From assembly GCA_003013855.2 (NCBI GenBank), contig PVNU02000127.1, forward strand, positions 868,001 through 932,000: DNA of 64,000 nucleotides. Reading direction: 5' to 3'. The notes below the pieces were generated by a model that was not told the DNA's origin, made no database searches, and saw only the letters and a list, made by a program, of their open reading frames with translations. Of the stretch, positions 53,229 to 63,360 are shown in pieces (within the stretch, counting starts at the first letter, position 1; each line of letters starts with the position of its first letter). Position numbers and translations under genes: made by a program. This DNA is from Liriodendron chinense (taxonomy: Eukaryota; Streptophyta; Magnoliopsida; Magnoliales; Magnoliaceae).

Positions 53229-54305
53229 TAGAGCTGCACACGAGTCGAGCTAGCTCGAAAAGCTCGCTCGGCTTGGCTCGTTTAAGCTCAGCTTGGCTCG
53301 CCTCGTAGGCCAATTCGACCAAGCTCAAGCTCGATTTTGGGAGCTTGTTTGAAAACGAGCCAAGCTCGAGCACCAGAGAGCTTGGCTCGAAGCTTGTAGC
53401 TCGAAAAAAGCTCGGTCGGCTCGAGCTTGTTTAAAAATATTTATATATATTATATAATATATAATATAAATTTATTATATAATATAATTATAAGTTATAA
53501 CAAAACCCTACCTGACGCCCCGACCCCACCTCATTTCCCTCTCTTTCAAAAAGACAAAACCCTACCCGCCACGCCCCCTTGTCCGTCCAGTTGCCTTGCC
53601 CCTCCGGAGTCTGACCCTCCCTCCCTCTTTCCCTCCGGACCCTCTCTCTCTCTCTCTCTCTCTCTCTAGCTTCCTTCCTCCACTCCAGCGGGCAGCGAGC
53701 GAACGCCCCAGCCCAGTTAGTGAGCGGCCAGCGAGCGACCAGATCCCATGAGTCCGGACTATCCGACCCAGCAGCGAATGCCCCAGCCTAGCGAGGCAGC
53801 GAAGTGACCAGACCAGGTAGGCTTCTTTTTATTTATTTATTATTTTTTTTAATAGAGAATGTCAGAATGCCATTGGGGTTTTTTTGGGTCGGGGCGTCGA
53901 ATTGGGGTAGCCGTCACCCGTCAGGTCAGCTGGTTGGGTTGAGTAGGGTTTGGGTCGAGTGGGTTGGGTTGGGTAGGGTTGGGTCAGTGGGTTGAGACCG
54001 TTAGGCAGGGTTGGGTCGAGTGGGTTGGGCTGAGTTAGTGGGTCGGGTAGGATTGTAGTTATATGCTCATATAAAAAAAGAAAAAAAGAAAAAAAAGAAG
54101 ACAAAGCTCGGCTTGGCTCGATGAGCTCGATCGGCTTGGCTCGGACAAAGCTCGATCGGCTTGACCAGCAAGCCAAGCTCGAGCGGCTGTTTTGAGCTCG
54201 ATGCTCAAGGCAATCCAAGCTCAAGCTCAAGCTCAGTGGGCCACTGATCAAGCCAAGCTCAAGCTTTGTAAAGCTCGGCTTGAGCTCGGCTCGTGTGCAG
54301 CTCTA
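53229..54305. mobile_element. hAT element, AGCTCGG-rich, exact 8-bp TSD
   Basis: 1077 bp. Ends TAGAGCTGCACACGAG and CTCGTGTGCAGCTCTA are exact inverted repeats over 16 bp. Flanked by CCGATGGA (53221-53228) and CCGATGGA (54306-54313). The outer 200 bp on each side are iterated AGCTCGGCTTGGCTCG words in opposite orientation. The middle has (TATAA) rich text, a (CT)n run (53641-53668) and GGGTTGGGTCGAGTGGG iterations. No transposase. Confidence 0.95.
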
Positions 54306-54510
54306 CCGATGGAGCAGCTGGAGTAGAACTTCCAGACAGCGACATGCATCGGTAAACAAGGCGACAAGGGGCCGAGGGAGAGGTAGATCAACAACAAGCT
54401 TGTTCGGGAATGAAGCACAGAGCCCAGTTGTCGGAGTGGATGAGGGGTGGGCGGAGGTCTGAGGACAAAATTATGGTAAAAGTAGAAATGATCTTGTCAC
54501 TAGGAGGGTC

Positions 54511-54708
54511 TTGCCAAAGCTTCCGACGCTGTATATTGGCAATGTCCCTCGCGAATGGGGAAAATGGCACCTGGAAATGACGTTTCAGAATTATGGTACG
54601 ATCTCAGAAGTGATCATCCCAAAGAAGAAGGGGACTGCAGAAGCTAGGGGCTTCACCTTTGTTCGCATGTCGACACATGATGAGGCGAATTGTGGCATTG
54701 CTGCGTAA
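54511..54708 (+). pseudogene. L1 ORF1 RNA-recognition motif
   Basis: 65 codons: LYIGNVPREWGKWHLEMTF (RNP2 LYIGNV) and RGFTFVRM (RNP1), then stop. RRM-containing ORF1 is typical of plant L1 elements. It is read as transposon-derived because it sits in L1 order, not as a host splicing factor. Confidence 0.7.
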
Positions 54709-54971
54709 CAGGAAGGCTTACCAGGGAAGAAAACTACTTTTGAAGATGGCAAAGTTCGGCCTAAACATAGTTAACAAGTAAGCGGCATCCAAGGAAGCTG
54801 GCGGGAGGTGAGGGGTGCTGTTCGCATTGGGACTATGGATGGGCTGTCAGCCTGTCACAGAAGGAGATGGTAAGGGCGTCTCAATCGACTGGTCATAGAT
54901 GGAGTGGGTTGTGATCCTTCAGAGATGTGATTTCAGGGAGTAAAAGTGAGGAGGGGATGTAGTTGTGGGCA

Positions 54972-55852
54972 ATGTTCGAAGTATCGATATCGTTACAAGT
55001 TTTGTTAGCTGGGGATATGGAAACAACATCGATATCGTTGATATATCGTTGATAATATCGCTGATAATCGGAAATGTGGGGAAACGGTGGAATTTTTTAG
55101 TGAAACTTTAGGAGATGCTAAAATACACATTTGCATGTTTGGGAACAAAAAATTTGCAAAAAGAATGCATACATAATAGGTTTCCATTTAATGGGGACTT
55201 AAAAGCATGTGTTCATTGTGTTGTCATAAGAAATCAGTCCAACCATCCCATCTATCCATCCAACCATCTAACCTTCCATCCAAATATCCATCGATATTTT
55301 AGAATATTGACAATACACAATATTTCATCAAGAAATCGTTGACAACTGGAAAGGAAACAAAAAGTTGTGGTCTCAATATTGCACATGTTGCGATAACGAT
55401 AATATTACGATATTATCAATATTATTGTTGACAAATTGAACATTGTATAACAACCATGCACCCATAAAAAAATTTGAAAGAGAATTTTTTCTAATAAACA
55501 AATTTTTAGTGATATCAATACATTAGTGATATTATCGAAATATTGTTAATACATTGGCAATACAAGCAACAACTGGAATTTCATAGTCGAAATATAGGCG
55601 ATATCAATACATTGGCAATACAAGCAATACCTGAAATTTATATAGTAAAACATATTGATGATACATTGGTGATATCGATGCATTGGTGATATCAATATAT
55701 TGGCAATACTTAGCGATACATTGCCGATATCTGGAATTTCTTATACTACTAGTATTATTGGTATCGCTACCAATGTTATTGGTATCGCCGAGCTGGAAAT
55801 AGAGATAATACCGTGGATATTTCAATAATATCAGAGATACTTTGAACAATGG
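54972..55852. mobile_element. Mutator-like non-autonomous element, GATATCGATA-rich
   Basis: Left ATGTTCGAAGTATCGATA and right GATACTTTGAACAATGG are inverted with small differences. Flanks TTGTGGGCA (54963-54971) and TTGTAGGTA (55853-55861) fit a 9-bp duplication with two changes. The interior is a degenerate run of TACATTGGCGATATCAATA-like words of about 15-25 bp, denser toward the ends. Confidence 0.55.
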
Positions 55853-55861
55853 TTGTAGGTA

Positions 55862-56540
55862 AGGAAAGAGAGGAGTGTCAGGGGACCGGGGAGGGGGATA
55901 TGGGCGAGCATGTCTTATCAGCGGGGAGCAGTTTCGAAGGTCGATGGTGGTCTCAACTTGACAGGGTGCTTTTATAGCAAAGGTGGATGGAGGAAAATTG
56001 TGATGTGAATAAGGAGAACAAAATTTGAGAAGGCTGAACCAATCAGAAATGCTCCTGATGTTGCAGAAGAGTAGGCGTGGGGTTTGTATCAGTGGGAGTT
56101 TTAGTTAGTCCTCGGACAGAAGTAGGCTTGGTTCAAACTATGGGATCTTTCGCTTGAACTGTAAGTCTACGAGGCCTTGATGAAGGTGGGTGAGTTTCTA
56201 GGGAAGGTGCTTGCTGATAGATTCTCATACGACGAATTTTGTTGATCTTCGGGTGGCACTTCTCTGTGTAAGGAGATGTCTCTCATCGTTAGTACTGCAG
56301 AAGGTCACCATTTTTGCCAATGACATGAAACTGGCAGTTAGGGTAAGGAGAATGTCTTGGAATAAGGCAAGCCCAGCTCAATCAGGAGATGGAAGGCAAA
56401 AGGAGGGGATGAGTGCATTGGAAGCAACTGTGGTAGATGATGGAGTATATTTGTTTATCTTTGATGGAGCACCAGACTGTTTTAAGGACGCGTGTTGCAT
56501 CCAACAGCAGGGGCAGTGGGTAGGTGAGCTCGTGGAGAAA
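55862..56540 (+). pseudogene. L1 ORF1 middle part
   Basis: Plus-strand frame with FVDLRVALLCVRRCLSSLVL and RVRRMSWNKASP, interrupted upstream by stops. Called from position between the RRM and the later ORF1 tail; sequence similarity is weak. Confidence 0.4.
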
Positions 56541-56754
56541 TAGGGCTCTCAATGGAGCGGGTCAGATCTGAGATCCGATTAGCTCCAACTCGTATAATAC
56601 GGAGTTGGATCTTAAAATAGGTCCGATTAATTAAATGGACCATATTCGAATTTATGGTCCGAATTTACAAAAATAAATCCGAATCATATTCGGGTCGGAT
56701 CCGGATCTGGTAGTGATATCTGATAGGATCTTCGACCCTTTTGAGAAAAGTGGT

Positions 56755-57005
56755 CCTAAGGCCCACTCGTGGGGTCCATCATGATGTATATGTTACATCC
56801 ATACCGTCCATCCATCCTGACAGATCATTTAAGGCCATGGGCCTGAATCTGGAGAAGATTCAGATATTAGGTGGACCATAAAATAGGAAACAGTGAAGTT
56901 GTGTGTCCATCATTGAAATCGTTCTAGGCCCACTATGATGTGTATAAGCCATCAAAAGCTATCCAATATAGGGCTCTTTAGGCCCTTCATAAGCTAACGA
57001 AGCTA
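56755..57005. mobile_element. Fold-back left-arm fragment nested in hAT
   Basis: GTGGGGTCCATCATGATGTA, then AGGTGGACCATAAAATAGGA, ends CATCAAAAGCTATCCAATAT. Confidence 0.6.
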
Positions 57006-57133
57006 ATGAACGGAGCGGATCATTCGTACCCGAACTGCACTTGGCCAAATATTAAAAAAAGAAAAAAAAAAGAAAAGAAAAGGGAAAAAAATTTAGATGT
57101 TGGAACAGTCAGCGTCAAAGACGTTGCTGCCCA

Positions 57134-57669
57134 GCGTCCCTCGGAAGCAGATTGTATGTTGAGTAACGTTGAGTAAACTCTGTGGGGTCCACCGTGATTT
57201 ATGTATTTTATCCTCTTTGTCTATCCATTTTACTAGATAATTTTAGGGCTTGAGCCCAAAAATTAAGCGTATCCAAATCTCATGTGGACCACACCACAAG
57301 AAACAGTGTGAATCGAACGTCTACTGTTGAAAAATTCTTGAGGGCCACCGAAGTTTTCCATCAAGTTGATATTTGTGTTTTCCCTCCATCCATCTACATG
57401 TGATCTTATGAACAGGTTGGATGACAAATAACCATCACTGTGGGCCCTAGAAAGGTTTCAACGGTGGAAATCATTATTCCCACTGTTTCCTGTGGTATGG
57501 TCCACTTGAGCTTTGGATACCCTTAAATTTTAGGCTCAACCCCTAAATGAGCTGAAAAAACTTATGGACAACATGGATATACCTCATACATTCACGGTGG
57601 GCCCAACATAGTTTAATTAGTGAAACAAAAGCGTATTCAGTAACTCAATACGCAATCCTATTTACGTCC
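57134..57669. mobile_element. Fold-back element, full length, nested in hAT
   Basis: The clearest reference copy. Left arm TGTGGGGTCCACCGTGATTT, AGGGCTTGAGCCCAAAAATT, GTGGACCACACCACAAGAAA. Centre ATATTTGTGTTTTCCCTCC and ACAGGTTGGATGACAAATAA. Right arm CCACTGTTTCCTGTGGTATG, AGGCTCAACCCCTAAATGAG, CACGGTGGGCCCAACATAG. Arms are about 75-85% complementary by eye. Outer ends (GCAGATTGTATGTTGAGTAA against AACTCAATACGCAATCC) are inverted but diverged. Confidence 0.75.
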
Positions 57670-57679
57670 AGGCGGGTGC

Positions 57680-57815
57680 CCTTTTTTAGTGTGAATGAGG
57701 GTCCCACTCATGGACCCACCTTGATGTATATGTTATATCTACGCCAGCCATATGTCGTGTCTAAAAAATGAGACATGTCAATCTCAGGTTGACCATACCA
57801 CTGTTTTGCACCATT
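57680..57815. mobile_element. Fold-back left-end fragment nested in hAT
   Basis: CATGGACCCACCTTGATGTA, TATATCTACGCCAGCCATAT, AGGTTGACCATACCACTG. Confidence 0.55.
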
Positions 57816-58070
57816 TTATGCTAAATTAATATATTATATTATATATTTTTTAAATTTGTGTGGTGGATTCGGACCTAAATTTGACCGGAATCCAATGGCT
57901 ATATGGATTTTTGGATCGGAAATGGATCTAACTATTTATAAGTGGATCGGATATGGATATCAACTTTTGGATCCGAGTCGAATCCAAATTTGATCCGAAT
58001 CCGACTTAAGATTCTTGGACTTGGAGCCGGATCCAACTAGATCCGACCCATTGAGAGCCCTATGGAGAAG

Positions 58071-59020
58071 TCTAGTGAATTAGAAAATAGTAGGGTGTTT
58101 TGGGTAGCACGACCTTTGTTGTGGGAGCGTTGGAATGCAACATGCGTCAAGTGTGTTAGAAGGGACAAGTACTGCCTTTAATTTGCCGAAGGGATATTTG
58201 TGAGCGTTGTCTTGTGCGGGCTAGTATGGCCACTACTTGAGCACGCAAAGGAGAGAGTTGTAGTCATTGAGGCATTTATGATAGGTGACATTGACGTCAA
58301 GTTGGAGATATCTCCGAGTGATGTGTAGTGAGAGGGCGTTTTGTCTTTTGCGTGTTGTAGAAGTCGGGAAAATCGATGCATGCAGAATTGGGTTACTCAC
58401 CCAACACATGCAAAGAGCAGAAATCACATGATTTCCTGCCTTTTACCGACTCGTGTGCAAATATCCTAAGTCATATTAAGCGTGAGTTACACATTTCAAT
58501 AAGCCTGTGGAAGTTCAGGTATGTGTGATACCGGATGCGACAAAGGAGATCTCATGGTCCCCCTCTAAGGGTAACGAAGCTTGGCCTTAGTGGGCATCGG
58601 TCCCTCATCGATCAGAGATGGACTACTCCATAGTTAGGGTTTGGATCTGCAATGTTGCAACGCTGCAACGTCGATGACATTGGATGTGGATTTGGGTCTT
58701 AAGGTCGCTAAGGGTGAGATGGCTATGGTCACATATCTCTAGGAAGCAAAAATTGAAGACCCGACCTCTTCAGGTATCAATTCCCCACCCTGTGTGGGTG
58801 GGTGAGAAGGAAATGGTTACAATTGATGAGTTAGGGCTAGTGGCAGCAGCACATGGGGGTCATATTTCGGCGGCGAAAGGTATGAGATGGGTTAGGAATG
58901 CCTTAGGGGGGATGGGTTGTTTGATTGGAGTCACTTTTGGGGACTGTCACGAGGATTATGTGGAACTATTTCACCCAATGGAGAGGAGAGGCCTTGAAAA
59001 GGAGACAACGCTGACATAAA
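58071..59020 (+). pseudogene. L1 ORF1 tail to ORF2 spacer
   Basis: Short plus-strand frames (58684-59019 includes MVTIDELGLVAAAHGGHISA and GLEKETTLT) continue the LINE between the hAT insertion and the endonuclease. Degraded; domain not assignable. Confidence 0.4.
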
Positions 59021-59325
59021 GTCTAGTTTCTAAATCTCCAATGGGCTCTAAGTAACTGAAAAGGTTGGCATGTTCAGTTAATTACGAGACACATATGTCG
59101 TCTATTGGATGGGGAGGGGGAAGAAAAGGAAAGATATCCTAATGAAGATTCTGTGTTGAAACGTGAGGGGGCTGGGTTGCTACTAGAAAGAAGCCCAAGT
59201 TTGTGATTTTGCAGGCATTTCAAACCTCAGGTTGTTGTGATACAAGAAATAAAACTCTGTTCATTGAACCAGAAATTAGTGTCGGAAATTTGGTTTGGTC
59301 AATAAAAAAACTGGGTGTGGACGGA

Positions 59326-59506
59326 ACCACCCGGGGTTTTTGGGCGAATGGCTAGCGTCGTGGGTTTGCTCCCCACAGGTGCGAGTTCGATTCCCCTCGC
59401 CGTGATTGACCCGATGCACATGGTTTGCGGGTGATTGCGTGCATCCACAAGGATTGATCTCAGCCTTAAAAAGGGGCGGGAACACCCTGTCGTCATAAAA
59501 AAAAAA
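59326..59506 (+). mobile_element. tRNA-derived SINE with TSD
   Basis: 181 bp. Has an A-box-like GGCGAATGGCTAGCGTCG and a B box GAGTTCGATTCC at 59383-59394, then a GGTTTGCGGGTGATTGCG tail and an A10 run at the 3' end. Flanked by CTGGGTGTGGACGGA (59311-59325) and ATTGGGTGTGGAAGGA (59508-59523), a near-identical duplication in the endonuclease region of the L1. Not called as a tRNA because there is no full cloverleaf. Confidence 0.85.
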
Positions 59507-59788
59507 GATTGGGTGTGGAAGGATGTCGAGGGGTCGGCAGGTGGAATGCCAACCATATGGGACTCCTCTATATGGCTTAAGGAAGATTGGTGGTTCAAGG
59601 AGTTTTCTGTTTCAATTCTCTTGAGGAACCTGTCGACTGGCTAGGCCTTTACAAATTTGTATGGTTCAAACTCTCCTAAGTTGGGAGGTGGTTTGTGGAT
59701 TGAGTTGGACATGGCTTTAAGCAATTGGCAAGAGTTGTGGTGTGTAGGAGAGGACTTTAACACAATCAGATTCCCTTGCGAAAAATCA

Positions 59789-59791
<3 letters not shown>

Positions 59792-59820
<29 letters not shown>
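59792..59820. repeat. Pure G29 tract
   Basis: 29 uninterrupted G inside the L1 endonuclease frame, right after a KSI and before a VSREA context. Confidence 0.9.
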
Positions 59821-60599
59821 TGGTGTATCTCGCGAAGCATGACTGATTTCTCGACACGGGTATAGAAAAATGAGCTCGTTGATCTTCCAATGGGGAATGT
59901 AAAATGCACATATGGTTGAACGGTCAAGCTACCCCTATTCAGTCCAAATTGGAGTGCTTCCTCGTGTTGGCGGAATGGATTGATATGTTTCCTCTCTCGA
60001 ACCAGCAAGGCCTATAAAAAATTGTTTATGAACATTGCTCAATATTTCTCAAGGTTGAGGAGGAAGATTGGGGTCCTAGACCCTTTAGATTTGAGCTTGA
60101 ATGGTTGGAGGTTGAGGGTTTCCAAGTGTCGGTAAAGCAGTGGTGGGATTCTTTCTTGGTGGAGGGTCACCCTGGTTTTGTTTTCTTTCATAAAATGAGA
60201 CTCTTGAAGGGGAAGCTTTCGTAGTAGAAGAAGGAAGTTAATGGGAAAAGGGAAGAGGAGGAGATGGGGGCTTTATTCTCTAAATTACAAGCGCTGGACA
60301 TTGAGGAGGGGGGTGACACTATCAGATGAGGAGCTAGCTAGAAAGAAGAGAGGCTCCTAGATTGGAATACAAGTGCCACTTAATGGAAGTTGAGATAAGA
60401 TGGAGATAGAGATCGAGGGCTATTTGGCTGAGGAGGGAGACAATAATACTTAGTTTTTTCATGGCATAGCTAGCGCAAGAGCGAGAACTAACAAAATTCA
60501 CTGCGTGGTAGTGGATGGTGTTAGGGTGGAGGAGAGAAAAGGTGGGAGAGGTTATAGTTGATTTCTACAAGAAGATGCTATCGGGGGAGGGGTTCTTAA

Positions 60600-61720
60600 G
60601 ACCCAAGCTTGATAACCTTATGTTTTGCTCGCTCTCGAGTCTTGACAGAGGATGCGTCGTCTATTGAAGGTCATGTATCAGAGGAAAAATTCAAGTGGGT
60701 AGTTTGGGAGTTAGGTAAAGACAAAGCATCGGTTCCAGACGTCTTTTTGTTAGCATTTTTTCAAGTGTTCTGCAATTTAGTAAAATTGGATGTAGACGCC
60801 TTCATCCAAGAATTCTTTGAGAGTGGTAGACTTGCGAAGTAATTCGGAGCCTCATTTACAGCTTTGATCCTTAAGAAGGATGGAGCTGACAATCTAAATG
60901 ATTTTAGGCCAATTAGTTTGACCCCCCCCCGCCCCCCCCCCCCCCCCCCCCCCCAAACAAGATTGTAGCCAAAATCTTATCATCTAGGCTTAAGCTAGTT
61001 ATTGATAAGATCATCTCGAAGTTTCAGGGTCCTTTCGTGGAAGGTCAGCAAATATCGGTAGTGTTTTGATAGCTTGCGAGTGCTTGGATGCATGGTTTAA
61101 GGAAGGAGGTGGTGGGCTAGTATGTAAACTCTATTTGAAAAAGGTGTACGATCACGTGGAATGAGAGTTTTTGGACTACATGCATGGGCGACTTAGTTTT
61201 GGGGATAAATGGCGAGGTTGGATATCCACATGCATTAGCTCAGCTAGGTTCTCAGTCCTAATTAATGGATCACCAAAGGGATTTTTTAAATCTTCGTGAG
61301 GCTTACGGCAAGGTGACTTGTTGTCATTGCTTCTCTTCATGGTGGTGGTAGAAGCCTTAGGTAGAATGCTAGAAAGGGGCGTCTCGTTGGGGGTGATAAG
61401 TGATTTTAGGGTTAATAAGAGTGATCTCCAAGTTTCTCACCTTCAATTTTCTGATGATACACTTCTGATGTGTGACGCGAACAAATCTCATGTTGACAAT
61501 TTGCAGAAGATTATCTGTTTCTTCGAAGCGGTATCGGGTTTGAAGGTTAATTCCTTGAAGTGCGAGATGTTGGGTATTGATATCCCACCAGAGAATATGG
61601 AGAGGATGGCAGAGGTGTTTGGATGCAAGACAGGCTCCTTTCCCTCCACTTACCTGGGGCTCCCACTTTGTATCAGAAAACCTCCAAACACTTATGGGAT
61701 TGGGTAATTGAAAGGTTTGA
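60600..61720 (+). pseudogene. L1 reverse transcriptase, decayed
   Basis: DFRPISLTP, then NKIVAKILSSRLKLVIDK, GPFVEGQQIS, a motif A remnant (LYLKKVYDHVE), SVLINGSPKGFFKSS, GLRQGDLLSLLLFMVVVEAL, and the motif C equivalent HLQFSDDTLL (normally FADD). TYLGLPL follows. Stops and a C tract interrupt it. Confidence 0.88.
60922..60954. repeat. C9-G-C23 tract
   Basis: C run broken by a single G at 60931, inside the reverse transcriptase frame between DFRPISLTP and NKIVAKIL. Confidence 0.9.
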
Positions 61721-62340
61721 GAAGAAGTTATCTTCTTGGAAGCGCCAACATCTGTCTCAAGGTGGAAGGCACATCCTAATAAATGCGGCCTTATCAAACT
61801 TGCCGTTTTATTTTTTCTGCCTTTTCCAGTGTCCCATGGGAGTGATTAGTTGGAAAAGCTCAGAAATGGACTTTCTTTGGAAAGGAGTCGAGGAAAAGAG
61901 GAAATTTCACTGAATGAATTGGGATGATGTGTGCCGTTCGAAGGAAGATGGCATAGCGGGGATTAGGAAGATGGTCCTCATCAATAAAGCACTATTGGGC
62001 AAGTGGCTTTGGAGGTTCAGAAAGGAAAATGATAGTCTTTGGAAAGAAGTTATTGTGAGAAAATATGGGTCTGAAGAGATGGGATGGTGGCGTTGAAAAT
62101 CAACTTTGTATAAGGCCACAGGACTGTGGAAGGCAATAGTCAAGATGGAAGGAAGCTTTAGGGCAGGGATGTGCTTCTCCGTGGGGGATGGGTAGTTTGT
62201 CAAATTTTGGGAAGATATTTGGTTGGGGAGTCGGCCTTTAAAGGAATCATTCCCCGCTCTAGCTTCGGTTTCTTCAAATCCAGATATTTCAGTGGCAAGT
62301 TGCTTCGCTTATTTAGGCTCGTCTCAGGTATGAACTGCAC
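61721..62340 (+). pseudogene. L1 ORF2 connection and zinc-binding region, first part
   Basis: WVIERFEKKLSSWKRQHLSQ, GRHILINAALSNLPFYFFCL, then AGIRKMVLINKALLGKWLWR and a VKFWEDIWLGSRPLKESFP equivalent in another frame: the usual L1 sequence after the RT. Frameshifted. Confidence 0.75.
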
Positions 62341-62344
62341 TGTG

Positions 62345-62849
62345 CAAAAAGGCACATAAAGAAGATGAAGAAGCTTAGTTCCTCATTAATGCAGACACAA
62401 GACCATTTAAAGTCTATCAACGAAGAAAGCGCCCACCACGAGCATCTTCCTTGTGGTTAGGCGATCATTGAGGAGCACTGAAGCCCCTACACATGTTTGT
62501 TGACACATAGAAGGCCCCACATTGGGAGGACACATGTGTAGGAGGAAGAAGACCGAAGACTTTGCTGGACAGTTTTCACCGTCTTCGGGCGCCCGACCAC
62601 TGCGTTCGGGCACCCGCCCGACAACTGCCTATCGAGCTCCCGAAACTCTCTGTACGTTTTTGGACGTATTCGAGCGCCCGACCGAGCGCCCGAACTTCCG
62701 CGCATTTTATTTTTATTTCCGTTTTTCCTTTTAGTTTTAGGGGTATTTTAGTACTTTTATGTTTTTCTACTGTATATTTAAGTGGGCTAAGCCCTAAAAA
62801 ACGAGATTAGTTGATTGATTAATGAAAAGTAAACCCTTTGGTTGCCTCC

Positions 62850-62899
<50 letters not shown>

Positions 62900-63350
62900 A
62901 TGGTACTTCTTCTTCTTCCTTGATCTTTTTCTTCTATTTTCTTCTTGTGCCCCTCCAACCTTCTTCTAGGTAATTTATCTTCTTTCTCTTCATCTTAACC
63001 TTCTGTTTTGTTCACTTTTCTACGACCTAAAATCTGAGATTTGATTCTAAACCCTCGTTCCTTAGATTTTCGAATCCCTCATCTGAGAATCCTTTGATTT
63101 TTCGGATTAGTGATTCCCATTGATCGTTTGGATGATGACTATGCAGGATCGGGAGGTTCCATCCTTCGCCGGATCCAACCCTAGCAATAATTGAACTTCA
63201 CACTTTGTGGTTGTGATGAATGGCCCGCTCCATTGCATGTTTTCTTATGATTTTCTTAGTTTATGATGATTGATGCTAGATTTTATATTATTGTTGTCTT
63301 TTATTTCCGCTGATTTAATTGTGTTTGTGAGCATGCATCATAAATTGGGC
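62345..63350 (+). mobile_element. Probable solo LTR in the L1
   Basis: Splits the L1 zinc-binding region. Contains paired GGGCGCCCGA/GAGCGCCCGA words (62585-62695), a TATTTAAG TATA-like word near 62775, a CT run, and a leader that matches the reverse complement of 21560-22240. Termini are approximate and no TSD was confirmed. Confidence 0.5.
62853..62900. repeat. (CT)n microsatellite in the LTR leader
   Basis: CT repeat broken by one TTT. Confidence 0.92.
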
Positions 63351-63360
63351 ATCCCGTGTC

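Larger units (their letters stand above)
56541..58062. mobile_element. hAT element with fold-back elements nested inside
   Basis: Ends TAGGGCTCTCAATGG and CCATTGAGAGCCCTA are exact inverted repeats. Flanks TGGAGAAA (56533-56540) and TGGAGAAG (58063-58070) differ by one base. The outer parts match the MITE at 16669 (GGAGCGGGTCAGATC, AAAATAGGTCCGATTA). The centre is replaced by fold-back copies at 56755-57005, 57134-57669 and 57680-57815, explaining the 1522-bp length. Confidence 0.88.
59142..60200 (+). pseudogene. L1 endonuclease, decayed
   Basis: Starts MKILC, stop, NVRGLG, the L1 endonuclease N-terminal signature with tryptophan replaced by a TGA stop. Later GEDFNTIRFPCEKSI gives the GDFN catalytic region. 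A SINE and a G29 tract break the frame. Confidence 0.8.
53125..62340 (+). mobile_element. Decayed L1 LINE, nearly whole, with five insertions
   Basis: Plus-strand remains in L1 order: ORF1 with an RNA-recognition motif (54511-54708) and tail (55862-56540, 58071-59020), endonuclease (59142-60200), reverse transcriptase (60600-61720) and zinc-binding tail (62000-62340, resuming after 63350). Inserted into it: hAT 53229-54305, Mutator-like 54972-55852, hAT 56541-58062, SINE 59326-59506 and an LTR from about 62345. Many stops and frameshifts. The 5' limit is approximate. Confidence 0.75.

Noticed and set aside
54511..54708. Host RNA-binding protein gene
   Set aside because: The RRM is short, ends in a stop, and sits in L1 order before endonuclease and reverse transcriptase remains, so it is LINE ORF1.
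59335..59400. tRNA gene
   Set aside because: The B box is good, but the acceptor and anticodon stems do not fold as a tRNA; the poly-A tail and target duplication fit a SINE.
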